A stretch of 36,612 nucleotides of DNA from Chloroflexota bacterium (GTDB lineage: Bacteria; Chloroflexota; Limnocylindria; P2-11E): the NCBI GenBank assembly GCA_005883625.1, contig VBDU01000083.1, positions 1 to 36,612 on the forward strand, in the 5' to 3' direction. Every line of letters starts with the position of its first letter. Within the stretch, counting starts at the first letter, position 1. The notes beneath the pieces were generated by a model. It made no database searches. It saw only the letters and a program-made list of their open reading frames with translations, and was not told the DNA's origin. Both the position numbers and the translations under genes were made by a program. Below are positions 17,153 to 24,506 of this stretch, piece after piece.

Positions 17153-18235
17153 GTGACGCTTCGCGGAGCCCTCGTGCCGTACGCGATCACCCGGGCGCTC
17201 GTCGCGCTCGTCGCGCTCGTCGCGGTGGCGCTCCTGCCGGCGGCGGCGCTGTGCCCCGACCCGTGCCATGTCTCGACGAACCCGCTGCTCGACGCGGCCG
17301 CGCGCTGGGACGGCGCGCACTACCTCGCGATCGCGCGCGACGGCTACGTCCTTCCCGCCCCGGGCGCGCAGTCGGATCTCGCATTCTTTCCGCTCTATCC
17401 CTTCCTCATGCGCGCCGCCGGCACGCTCCTGGGCGGCGGCGACGACGCGTATCTCGCGGCGGGCGTCCTCATCTCGGCGGCGGCGCTCGCGGTCGCCTGC
17501 GTCTATCTCGCACGCCTGGTGGCGCTCGATCGCGACGCGCCGACCGCCCAGCGGACCGTCGTGTATCTGCTGGTCTTCCCCACGAGCGTGTTCCTCGCGG
17601 CCGTCTACGCGGAGTCGCTCTTCCTCGCGCTCGGCGTCGCGGCGATGTACGAGGCGCGCCGCGCGCGCTGGCCGCTCGCCGCCGCGCTCGCGGCCCTCGC
17701 CGCGCTCGCGCGACCCTTCGGCGTGCTGGTCGTGGTCCCCTTGGCGGTCGAGCTCGCGCTGCAGCGGCGAGGCCGCTCGGGCGCGTGGCTCGCGTTCCCC
17801 ATCATCGCGTTCGCCACGTGGCTCGGCGCGCTCTGGCGGCTGAGCGGCGATCCGCTCGCGTACCTCAACGCGCAGGCGAGCTACGGCCGGCGTCCCGCCG
17901 TCCCGCTCGGCGCGTTCACCGACCTCGCCGACCCCGCCGTGTACGGCGACCCCTGGATCGTCATCGCCCTCACGCTGCTCACCGCCGCGCTCGTGGCGGT
18001 GGGCTGGCGAGTGCTGCGGCCGAGCCTGGCCGCCTACGCGACGATCTTCTTCCTCGCGTCGTTGCTCACCGGGACGCTCACCTCCGCGCCGCGTTACTAC
18101 CTCGCCGTCTTCCCGGCTTTCATCGCGCTCGCGATCGCCGCGCCGCGTCCGGTCGCGCTCTCGTACGTCGCGCTCGGCGCGGCCGCGAGCGTCGTGTTCA
18201 CGGCGATGTTCGTGCTGCGGTACTGGGTGGCGTGA
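17153..18235 (+). CDS. GT-C membrane glycosyltransferase, PIG-V/mannosyltransferase-like
   Basis: The 360-aa protein is strongly hydrophobic with about nine membrane helices. A large first loop carries RWDGAHYLAIARDGY (Arg51-Trp-Asp) and SDLAFFPLYPFL. These are hallmarks of bacterial PIG-V-like mannosyltransferases, which use polyprenyl-phosphate sugars outside the membrane. FPTSVFLAAVYAESLFL also matches this family. The acceptor is unknown. GTG 17153 starts 8 bases after the putative TAGCAT box. The last bases GTGA overlap the next gene, also a GT-C enzyme, so both may act on the same cell-envelope glycan or lipid. Confidence 0.8.
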   Translation: MTLRGALVPYAITRALVALVALVAVALLPAAALCPDPCHVSTNPLLDAAARWDGAHYLAIARDGYVLPAPGAQSDLAFFPLYPFLMRAAGTLLGGGDDAYLAAGVLISAAALAVACVYLARLVALDRDAPTAQRTVVYLLVFPTSVFLAAVYAESLFLALGVAAMYEARRARWPLAAALAALAALARPFGVLVVVPLAVELALQRRGRSGAWLAFPIIAFATWLGALWRLSGDPLAYLNAQASYGRRPAVPLGAFTDLADPAVYGDPWIVIALTLLTAALVAVGWRVLRPSLAAYATIFFLASLLTGTLTSAPRYYLAVFPAFIALAIAAPRPVALSYVALGAAASVVFTAMFVLRYWVA

Positions 18236-19449
18236 ACGCCACCCACGAGGATGGCCCGCTTGCGTGGACACGCACGCCGCTCGTGGCGAGCCTGGCGTAC
18301 GTCGCCGGCGTCGCCGCGGGACTCGCGCTCCTCGGCGCCCTCGGATTCGCGAGCATCTGGCAGGCGAACCTCTTCGGGAACGACTTCTCGGCGATCTGGG
18401 CAGGGCCGCACGCGCTGTCCCTCGGGATCGACCCCTACGACCCCGCGCACTGGCAGGAGACCGTGCGCAGCTTCGGGGTGCAGCCGTCGGGGACCGTGGT
18501 CTACACGTATCCCGGCTGGATGCCGCTCGCGATCTTCCCGCTCGGAAAGCTCTCGCTCGTCACGGGGGCCTACCTCTTCCTCACGGTGACGATGATCTTC
18601 TGCGGCGTCGCGGTCTGGGCGCTGGTGCACGAGTTCGTCCCTCCTGGGGTCGTGCGGTACTTCCTCTTCGGCTTCGTCCTCTTCGGCTCGGAGCCGGGGA
18701 TCGTCGGCTTCTACAGCGGCCAGTACACGTTCTTCCTCGTGGGCGCGATGTCCCTCCTCGCCGTGTTCCTCCATCGGCGCCGCGGCGGCTGGGCCGGGCT
18801 GATGGCGAGCGCTTTCCTGGTGAAGCCGCACCTCTTCGCCCTCGCGGCGCCCGCGCTCGTGCGCACCGCGCTGCGGCGCGGCATCCCGCGCTTCGTCTGG
18901 GTCGGTCTGGCGGTGACCGCGCTCGCCGCCGTCACCTCGACGCTCGCGTACGCGCACTGGTGGGGCGAGTATCTCGCCGTCGGCGGCTACCAGGCCGGGA
19001 ACCCGAAATCCACCGTGCTCGCCACCGCCCTCACCGACGCGTACGGCCCGTTGGGAGCGATCGTTGCGGTCGTCGTGCTCATCGTCGCGGTCGCGCTGGC
19101 GCTGCGCTTCGACCCGCGCACCGATTCCTACGTCGCGGTGTGGCTCGCGCTCTCGCCGGCCGCGGCGCTTTACGAGTTCGCTTACGACCAGCTGCTGCCC
19201 CTGGTCCCCCTGGTGATCGCCACCGGCATGATCTCTCGCGAGAAGCCCCTCCGCGCGCGGCTCTTCGCGGAGTTCGGCGCGCTCGTCATCATCGTCGGCG
19301 ACACGTTCCTGCATGGCACGACCGGGGCGGAGCGCGGAACGCTCTCGTTCAACGCGTTCCCGCAGGTGCTCATCGTCGCACTCGTGATCGGATTCCTCTG
19401 GCCGTACCGGAAAGCGGACCCGGCTCCGGCCCTCCAGCGCGGCTCCTGA
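18232..19449 (+). CDS. GT87-like (DUF2029) membrane glycosyltransferase
   Basis: The 405-aa polytopic protein has about ten hydrophobic segments. A first extracytoplasmic loop contains GNDFSAIWAGPHALSLGIDP and TVVYTYPGWMPLAIFPL, the pattern seen in GT87-type alpha-mannosyltransferases that use polyprenyl-phosphate-mannose. FSGQYTF-like text occurs as YSGQYTFFLVG, and LVKPHLF is also typical. GTG 18232 overlaps the previous stop in GTGA, so the two GT-C genes are coupled. The substrate is not known. The convergent CDGSH gene ends 21 bases downstream of its stop. Confidence 0.78.
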   Translation: MNATHEDGPLAWTRTPLVASLAYVAGVAAGLALLGALGFASIWQANLFGNDFSAIWAGPHALSLGIDPYDPAHWQETVRSFGVQPSGTVVYTYPGWMPLAIFPLGKLSLVTGAYLFLTVTMIFCGVAVWALVHEFVPPGVVRYFLFGFVLFGSEPGIVGFYSGQYTFFLVGAMSLLAVFLHRRRGGWAGLMASAFLVKPHLFALAAPALVRTALRRGIPRFVWVGLAVTALAAVTSTLAYAHWWGEYLAVGGYQAGNPKSTVLATALTDAYGPLGAIVAVVVLIVAVALALRFDPRTDSYVAVWLALSPAAALYEFAYDQLLPLVPLVIATGMISREKPLRARLFAEFGALVIIVGDTFLHGTTGAERGTLSFNAFPQVLIVALVIGFLWPYRKADPAPALQRGS

Positions 19450-19470
19450 GCGACCGCTCGGCTAGCGCGG

Positions 19471-19686
19471 CTACTCGGGCTCGAACGAGGGCCGCGAGAC
19501 GAAATCGACGCGACGGTGCGTCGAATCGCAGAACGGCTTGTTCGCCGAATGGCCGCAGCGGCAGAGCTTCACGGTATGGCCATCGGGCACCTGATGCTCG
19601 CGGCCGTCGGCGTCGAGGATCGTGGCCGGCCCCGTCACGACGTACGGCCCGTTCGTCTCCATGCGGATCGTGCAGTGCTCGCTCAT
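19471..19686 (-). CDS. CDGSH-type iron-sulfur protein
   Basis: The 71-aa protein has the CDGSH 2Fe-2S pattern CRCGHSANKPFCDSTH, with Cys42, Cys44, Cys53 and His57 as cluster ligands. The family CDG is CDS here. Preceding strands (GPYVVTGPATILDADG) match the short bacterial members. Such proteins are thought to act in electron or cluster transfer; no partner is evident. ATG 19686 is the natural start. It lies 57 bases after the dUTPase stop on the same strand and could be cotranscribed with it. Confidence 0.88.
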   Translation of the reverse strand: MSEHCTIRMETNGPYVVTGPATILDADGREHQVPDGHTVKLCRCGHSANKPFCDSTHRRVDFVSRPSFEPE

Positions 19687-19743
19687 GCGGCGGTCAGCCG
19701 GCGGACGAAGAACGCCAGCATCTCGCGGATGATCGCGCGATGA

Positions 19744-20253
19744 TCAGGCGTTCTCACCGTGATAGCGCCCCTTGTAGCCCTCGGCCGTCGCGGCGGAGAG
19801 ACGGAAGAACACGAGCTGCGCGACGCGCGCGCCGCGCTGGAGGCGGTAGCCGCGCGAGTTGAGCACCGAGAGCAGTCCCTCGCCGCGGCCGGAGTACCCG
19901 GCGTCCCACACCGCGCCGTGGATCGAGACCCCGGAGCGCAGCAGCGTCGACCGCGGGCGCAGGAGTCCCATGAGATCGGCGGGGAGGTTCACCTTCTCGC
20001 GGTACGTGATGACGTACGCCCCGCGGTGCAGGTCCCACCAGCCGTCCTTGTCGGCCGGCATGTCCTCGCGCGCGGCGGGCTCGCGGACGTTGGCGGCCGA
20101 GCCGAGGAGACCCGGCGAGGTCAGCCGCTGGACCCGCTCGACGCGCAGATCGATCCCGTTGGGCTGGAGCTGGAGCGCGGGGTCGACGTCTTCGACCAGC
20201 GGCGGCGAGCCGGCGAGGGCCGCGCGGAGCTCTTCGCGCGAGAGGACGGGCAC
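19744..20253 (-). CDS. dUTPase of the dCTP deaminase/dUTPase superfamily
   Basis: The 169-aa protein has the trimeric dUTPase/Dcd fold motifs in order: an N-terminal QPNGIDLRVERV, then LLRPRSTLLRSGV, AVWDAGYSGRGEGLLSVLNS, GARVAQLVFFRL and a C-terminal YKGRYHGENA. The AVWDAGYxGxGE form is that of archaeal-type dUTP nucleotidohydrolases rather than of dCTP deaminase, so hydrolysis of dUTP to dUMP is the best call. GTG 20253 lies 6 bases after TAGCCT on the minus strand. It diverges from the thioesterase gene with only 24 bases between starts. Confidence 0.82.
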   Translation of the reverse strand: MPVLSREELRAALAGSPPLVEDVDPALQLQPNGIDLRVERVQRLTSPGLLGSAANVREPAAREDMPADKDGWWDLHRGAYVITYREKVNLPADLMGLLRPRSTLLRSGVSIHGAVWDAGYSGRGEGLLSVLNSRGYRLQRGARVAQLVFFRLSAATAEGYKGRYHGENA

Positions 20254-20259
20254 CGCGCG

Positions 20260-20277
20260 AGGCTAGCATCGGCGCCG
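20260..20277. promoter_or_regulatory. Putative shared -10 region of divergent dUTPase and thioesterase genes
   Basis: AGGCTAGCAT contains TAGCCT on the minus strand, 6 bases before the dUTPase GTG, and TAGCAT on the plus strand, 8 bases before the thioesterase GTG. Both share the TA at 20264-20265. With 24 bases between start codons there is no room for separate promoters, and any -35 element must lie inside the opposite gene. Confidence 0.5.
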
Positions 20278-20787
20278 GTGCCCGAAGCGAAGACCGTGGC
20301 GCGATCGAAGACCGTCATGTCGCGGACGATGCTGCCGTCCGACGCGAATCCGTACGGCAACGTCCACGGCGGCGAGGTCATGAAGCTCATCGACGCGGTC
20401 GCGGGGGCGGCCGCGACGCGTCACGCACGCGCGCGGGTCGTCACGGCGCGGATCGACGAGCTGAGCTTCCTGGCGCCCGTCTACGTCGGCCACCTCGTGA
20501 CCGCACGCGCCTCGGTGAACCACGTCGGCCGCACGAGCATGGAGGTGGGCGTGCGCGTGGACGCAGAGGACATGCTCACCGGCGATGTCGTGCACGTCGC
20601 GTCGGCCTACCTCGTCTTCGTCGCTACCGACGAGCACGGCACGCCGGTGCCGCTGCCGCCGCTCGTCGCGGAGACGGACGAAGAGCGCCGGCGCATGGTG
20701 GCGGCGGCAGAGCGGCGAGCGCTCCGCGCCCGGCGGCTCCGGGCGGGGGGCAATGTCGTGGCCGGGGGCGGAGCCGCCGACTCGTAG
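20278..20787 (+). CDS. Acyl-CoA thioesterase, hotdog fold (YciA/BACH type)
   Basis: The 169-aa protein has the hotdog thioesterase pattern: LPSDANPYGNVHGGEVMKLI followed by a hydrophobic central helix (DAVAGAAATRHA), then RIDELSFLAPVYVGHLV and VHVASAYLVFVATD. In this family the Asn/Asp and His near the helix act in thioester hydrolysis. The acyl-CoA substrate is unknown. GTG 20278 is preceded by TAGCAT and 8 bases. The tail after about residue 140 is low-complexity; its end (GGNVVAGGGAADS) is encoded by GC-rich repeat-like DNA also seen near 1080 and 22310. The stop TAG forms part of TAGACT, a likely -10 box for the TRAP operon. Confidence 0.87.
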   Translation: MPEAKTVARSKTVMSRTMLPSDANPYGNVHGGEVMKLIDAVAGAAATRHARARVVTARIDELSFLAPVYVGHLVTARASVNHVGRTSMEVGVRVDAEDMLTGDVVHVASAYLVFVATDEHGTPVPLPPLVAETDEERRRMVAAAERRALRARRLRAGGNVVAGGGAADS

Positions 20788-20806
20788 ACTCACGCACGGG
20801 AGGATC
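20785..20806 (+). promoter_or_regulatory. Putative -10 box and ribosome binding site of the TRAP operon
   Basis: TAGACT at 20785-20790 starts with the thioesterase stop codon. After a short spacer comes GGGAGGA at about 20799-20805, a strong Shine-Dalgarno sequence a few bases before ATG 20809. Unlike the leaderless starts, this gene would have a short leader. Confidence 0.4.
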
Positions 20807-20808
20807 AG

Positions 20809-21831
20809 ATGAGGACTTCTGTTCGCGTGCTCGCACCGTTCGTCGCGCTGCTTCTCGCCGCGGCGTGCAACGCGCCGCGCGCCACCTCGCCCGCCACCTC
20901 CGCGCCGAGCGGCTCGGCCGCGGCGAGCACCGCCCCGAGCTTCAGCGGCAAGACGCTGAACATCGTGACCGGCGGCACCGGCGCGGTGTACATCGTGTAC
21001 GGCGCGGGGCTCGCCGAGCTGCTGAACAAGAAGCTCGGCACCGCGGCGAGCGCGCAGTCCACAACGGCGTCGGTGGACAACATGAAGCTGATCCGCGACG
21101 GAAAGGCCGACGTCGCGTTCACCCTCGCGGACACCGCCTTCGACGCGATCAACGGGACCGGACCCTTCGCGGCGCCCGAGAAGAAGGCCGACGCGAAGGC
21201 CCTCGCGGTCCTCTACTCCAACCTCACGCACGTCGTGGTGAAGGACGGCGCCGGGATCAACGGCGCGGCCGACCTCAAGGGAAAGCGCGTCTCGGTCGGA
21301 TCGGCCGGCTCGGGGACCGAGATCATCGCGAACCGCACGCTCGAGGCATACGGCCTCGACCCGAACAAGGACATCCAGCGCGAGCGGCTCGGCGTCCAGG
21401 ACTCCGCCAACGCGCTCCGCGACGGCAAGATCGACGCGTTCTTCTTCAGCGGCGGTCTTCCGGTGCCGGCGGTCCTCGATCTCTCGACCGCGACGAAGAT
21501 CAAGGTCCTCGACCTCACCGACAGCGTGAAGAAGATGTCGGACAAGTACGGCCCGCTCTACTTCACCATCAAGATCCCGAAGACGACCTACAACACCGCG
21601 GCCGACGTCACGGTCTCGGGTGTCGCGAACCTGCTCGTCGTGCCGTCGGGCTTCGACCCTGCGCTCGCGCAGGCGATCCTCGCGACGATGTTCGAGAACA
21701 AGTCGGACCTGGCGAAGGTCCACGTCGCGGCGAACGACCTCACGCTTGAAACGGCGACGGTGGGATCGTCGATCGACTTCCACCAGGGAGCCATCGACTA
21801 TTACAAGTCCAAGGGCGCCTGGAAGAAATAG
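20809..21831 (+). CDS. TAXI-family TRAP transporter solute-binding lipoprotein
   Basis: The 340-aa protein begins with a lipoprotein signal (VALLLAAACN, lipidated Cys20) and a Ser/Ala/Thr linker. The TAXI-type binding fold follows: LNIVTGGTGAVYIVYGAGLA, STTASVDNMKLIRDGKADVA, FTLADTAFDAING, GKRVSVGSAGSGTEIIANRT, ANALRDGKIDAFFFSGGLP. It captures a ligand, often a dicarboxylate or amino acid such as glutamate, outside the membrane and hands it to the permease at 22303. The true ligand is not predictable. ATG 20809 has GGGAGGA just upstream. The DUF1850 gene follows directly. Confidence 0.94.
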   Translation: MRTSVRVLAPFVALLLAAACNAPRATSPATSAPSGSAAASTAPSFSGKTLNIVTGGTGAVYIVYGAGLAELLNKKLGTAASAQSTTASVDNMKLIRDGKADVAFTLADTAFDAINGTGPFAAPEKKADAKALAVLYSNLTHVVVKDGAGINGAADLKGKRVSVGSAGSGTEIIANRTLEAYGLDPNKDIQRERLGVQDSANALRDGKIDAFFFSGGLPVPAVLDLSTATKIKVLDLTDSVKKMSDKYGPLYFTIKIPKTTYNTAADVTVSGVANLLVVPSGFDPALAQAILATMFENKSDLAKVHVAANDLTLETATVGSSIDFHQGAIDYYKSKGAWKK

Positions 21832-21859
21832 CGTCCTCTACCTCGCGCTCGCGGTCGTC

Positions 21860-22306
21860 GTGACGACGGGGGTGGCGCTCGCCACCCCCGTCTCCGTCGT
21901 CGCGGTGAGCGACGGCGCGAGGGAGCTCCTCGGCCCGTGGGACCTGGCGGAGCCGCTCGAGTACAGCTACCGGCAGTCGATCTACGAGGTGCCCGTCTAC
22001 GAGGAGTTCAGCCGTGGCCCCGGCGGCTTCGCCTACCTCGAGGTCCGCTCGCCCGACATCCGCTCCATCGAGTACTTCGGCTGGCGCGGAGTCGAGCCGC
22101 ACCGGGCGGCCGACGGCCTCTGGGCCGCGTACCCTCCCACGAGCGAAGTGCCGGACCTCCTCATCCGCGTCACTCCCGCCGGCCAGCAGCGCCTGCGGAC
22201 CGCGCGCTGGACCCTGGAGCTGCGGCCCGCGTTCGGCGAGACGGTCGTCCACGTGACTGCCACGCGGCGGCCGCTGGTGCTCGCGCTCCTCGAAGGAACT
22301 CGATGA
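21860..22306 (+). CDS. DUF1850 protein of the TRAP (TAXI) operon
   Basis: The protein belongs to DUF1850, commonly found between TAXI binding proteins and fused TRAP permeases. Marks are EYSYRQSIYEVPVYEEF, FAYLEVRSPDIRSIEYFG and the late LIRVTPAGQQRL. An N-terminal hydrophobic stretch (VLYLALAVVVTTGVAL) should anchor or export it. That stretch begins near 21835, right after the TAXI stop, but no ATG, GTG or TTG lies there in frame. GTG 21860 is the first available and would cut the helix in half. The real start may therefore be a rare codon upstream. The stop overlaps the permease ATG by 4 bases. Confidence 0.8.
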   Translation: MTTGVALATPVSVVAVSDGARELLGPWDLAEPLEYSYRQSIYEVPVYEEFSRGPGGFAYLEVRSPDIRSIEYFGWRGVEPHRAADGLWAAYPPTSEVPDLLIRVTPAGQQRLRTARWTLELRPAFGETVVHVTATRRPLVLALLEGTR

Positions 22307-24453
22307 GTCAAGGCGGGGGTCCGAGGGGCAGGGGCCCCGGGGGCAGGGGCCCCCGGGCGCGAAGCGACAGCCCCCTCGACGCACCCGAGGTCATCGCGCG
22401 ACCGGACCTCGAAGCGGTCCTCGCCGACGAGAAGACGAAGGAGCTCATCGAGGAGTACGAGAGCGAGGCGAAGACACGGACGCTCACGGGCGCATGGGCC
22501 CGGGCCGTCACGGTCCTGTCGGTCGCCACCACGCTGTTCGCGCTCTACTACGCGGCCGCCGGCGCGGAGATCCCGCTCACGCACGTCGTCCTCGTCCCGA
22601 CCTTCCGGCTCTTCGGCCAGACGATCACGACGCCGCAGATCTACGTGATGCTCTTCCTCACCGCGATCCTCGTGCTCACCTTCATCCTCTACCCCGCGCA
22701 CCCGCGTTTCCTGAAGCGCGTCAGCCTCATCGATGTTCCGCTCATCGTCGCCTCGATCGCGATCACGGCGTACGTCCTCCTCTTCTTCGACCAGGTCATC
22801 TACCACGTGAACAGCCCCACGCCGACGGACTTCGTGTTCGGCGTGATCGCGATCCTCACCGTGCTCGAGGCGGGGCGCCGGACGATCGGCTGGCACCTCC
22901 CGGCGCTCGGCCTCGCCGCGATCGCCTACGCGTACTTCGCCGACTTCATGCCCGGTCCGTTCCACGGGCCGCCGAAGGACCTCGACGACATCGTGTCGAA
23001 CCAGTACCTCGGGCTCGACGGGATGCTCGGCACGCCGCTGCAGGTGGCCGCGACGTTCATCATCCTGTTCACGATCTACGGCGCGATCCTCGACTACACC
23101 GGCGCCGGAAAATTCTACGTCGACCTCGCGTTCGCGCTCACCGGCAGGCGGCCGACCGGCGCCGCCCGCACCGTCACGGTCGCGTCGTTCCTCCTTGGCA
23201 CCGTCTCGGGATCCGGCGTCGCGACGACGGTGACGCTCGGGTCGATCACGTACCCGATGCTGAAGAAGGCGGGTCACGACCGGGAATCGTCGGGCGCGAT
23301 CCTCTCCGCGGGCGGCATCGGCGCCGTGATCTCGCCGCCCGTCCTCGGACCCGCCGCGTTCCTCATGGCGGAGATCCTCGGGATCAGCTACCTCGACATC
23401 GTCGTCATGGCCATGATGCCGACGATCCTCTATTACCTCGGCATCCTCCTCACGATCGAGATCGACGCGCGGCGCCTCGGCGCGCGCGACATCGCGCTGG
23501 ACGCGCCGGGCTTCTGGGAGCTCACGCTGCGCTACTGGTACCAGTACACGTCGCTCTTCGCGATCATCATCTTCCTCGTCGCCGGGTTCTCGACGATCAC
23601 CGCGATCTTCTGGTCCATCCTCGTCGCCATCCTCGTCTCGTACATCCGGCGCGAGACCTCGCTCTCGCCGTCCAAGCTCGTGGCGGCGCTCGCCGCGGGC
23701 ACGAAGCAGGTGCTCCCCGTCGGCGCGACGACGGCCGTCGCGGGGATCGCGGTCGGGATCCTTCTGCAGACGGGGCTCGGCCTCAAGGTCTCCAGCCTCA
23801 TCCTCGCGCTCGGCCTCGGCCCGGGCGACGCCCTGGGCGCGCTCGGACTCGCCTCGCTCGTCGAGCCGACGCACCTTTTCGGCACGCTCGTCGTCGCCGG
23901 CATCGTCCTCTGGGTCCTGGGGCTCTCCCTCCCGATCACCGCGACGTACCTCGTCGCCGTGCCGACGGTTATCCCGGCGCTCGCCACGCTCGGCGTCCCG
24001 CTCCCGGCGGCGCACATGTTCGTCTTCTATTACGCGGTGCTCTCCGAGGTCTCCCCGCCCGTCGCCCTGTCGCCGTTCGCCGCCGCGGCGATCACCGGCG
24101 GCAATCCGTACAAGACGATGATGCTCACCTGGAAGTACGCGCTCCCGTGTTTCCTCGTGCCGTTCATGTTCACGCAGCCCGACGGCCTGGGGATCCTCTG
24201 GCGGACAGGGCTCGTCGATTCCGCGATCGCCTCGGTCTCGGCGGTCGTCGGCATCATCGCGATCGTCGCCGGCGTGAGCGGCTACCTCTTCCGGCCGACG
24301 AACGTCGTCGAGCGCGTGCTCCTCGTGGGGGGTGGCCTGGCACTCCTTGCGCCGGGTATCGTTGCGGACGCGGTGGGTGTCGTGCTGTTCGCGCTCGCGC
24401 TTGCGAGCCAGCTCTTGCGTCGCTCACGTGCCCTCGCGGTGGCGACGCAATAA
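22303..24453 (+). CDS. TRAP transporter fused permease (4TM-12TM)
   Basis: The 716-aa protein fuses the small DctQ-like and large DctM-like membrane subunits, as is usual in TAXI-type systems, with about 16-17 helices. The large-subunit signatures include TVSGSGVATTVTLGSITYPM, SAGGIGAVISPPVLGPAAFL and YYAVLSEVSPPVALSPFAAA. It uses an ion gradient to import the ligand bound by the lipoprotein at 20809. ATG 22303 overlaps the DUF1850 stop (ATGA). Residues 4-21 (GGGPRGRGPGGRGPRARS) are encoded by a GC-rich repeat-like stretch unlike the N-termini of relatives; conserved sequence begins around residue 40. Two hairpins follow the stop. Confidence 0.93.
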   Translation: MSQGGGPRGRGPGGRGPRARSDSPLDAPEVIARPDLEAVLADEKTKELIEEYESEAKTRTLTGAWARAVTVLSVATTLFALYYAAAGAEIPLTHVVLVPTFRLFGQTITTPQIYVMLFLTAILVLTFILYPAHPRFLKRVSLIDVPLIVASIAITAYVLLFFDQVIYHVNSPTPTDFVFGVIAILTVLEAGRRTIGWHLPALGLAAIAYAYFADFMPGPFHGPPKDLDDIVSNQYLGLDGMLGTPLQVAATFIILFTIYGAILDYTGAGKFYVDLAFALTGRRPTGAARTVTVASFLLGTVSGSGVATTVTLGSITYPMLKKAGHDRESSGAILSAGGIGAVISPPVLGPAAFLMAEILGISYLDIVVMAMMPTILYYLGILLTIEIDARRLGARDIALDAPGFWELTLRYWYQYTSLFAIIIFLVAGFSTITAIFWSILVAILVSYIRRETSLSPSKLVAALAAGTKQVLPVGATTAVAGIAVGILLQTGLGLKVSSLILALGLGPGDALGALGLASLVEPTHLFGTLVVAGIVLWVLGLSLPITATYLVAVPTVIPALATLGVPLPAAHMFVFYYAVLSEVSPPVALSPFAAAAITGGNPYKTMMLTWKYALPCFLVPFMFTQPDGLGILWRTGLVDSAIASVSAVVGIIAIVAGVSGYLFRPTNVVERVLLVGGGLALLAPGIVADAVGVVLFALALASQLLRRSRALAVATQ
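22308..22362. repeat. GC-rich repeat-like element inside the permease 5' end
   Basis: The stretch carries GGGGTCCGAGGGGC followed by two copies of GGGGCCCC/GGGGCCCCC-type palindromes. It shares words with the dispersed elements at 111-305, 1078-1146 and 3577-3615. It encodes the Gly/Arg-rich N-terminus of the permease without breaking the frame. Confidence 0.5.
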
Positions 24454-24456
24454 GAC

Positions 24457-24506
24457 CCGAGCTATCGCTCGGCCTGTACGCGAAGGCCCACCGGGGGTGG
24501 GCCTTC
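24457..24506 (+). terminator. Two tandem hairpins after the TRAP operon
   Basis: CCGAGC-TATC-GCTCGG at 24457-24472 has a 6-bp stem. GAAGGCCCACC-GGG-GGTGGGCCTTC at 24482-24506 has a perfect 11-bp stem and a 3-base loop. No T-run follows, so this would be a GC-rich terminator lacking the usual U-tract. It overlaps the annotated start of the next gene. Confidence 0.7.

Noticed and set aside
19744..20253. dCTP deaminase
   Set aside because: The AVWDAGYSGRGE form matches archaeal-type dUTPases better; deaminase activity cannot be fully excluded.
22033..24015. 660-residue minus-strand frame opposite the TRAP permease
   Set aside because: It is a charged, low-complexity mirror of membrane-helix codons with no recognisable domain.
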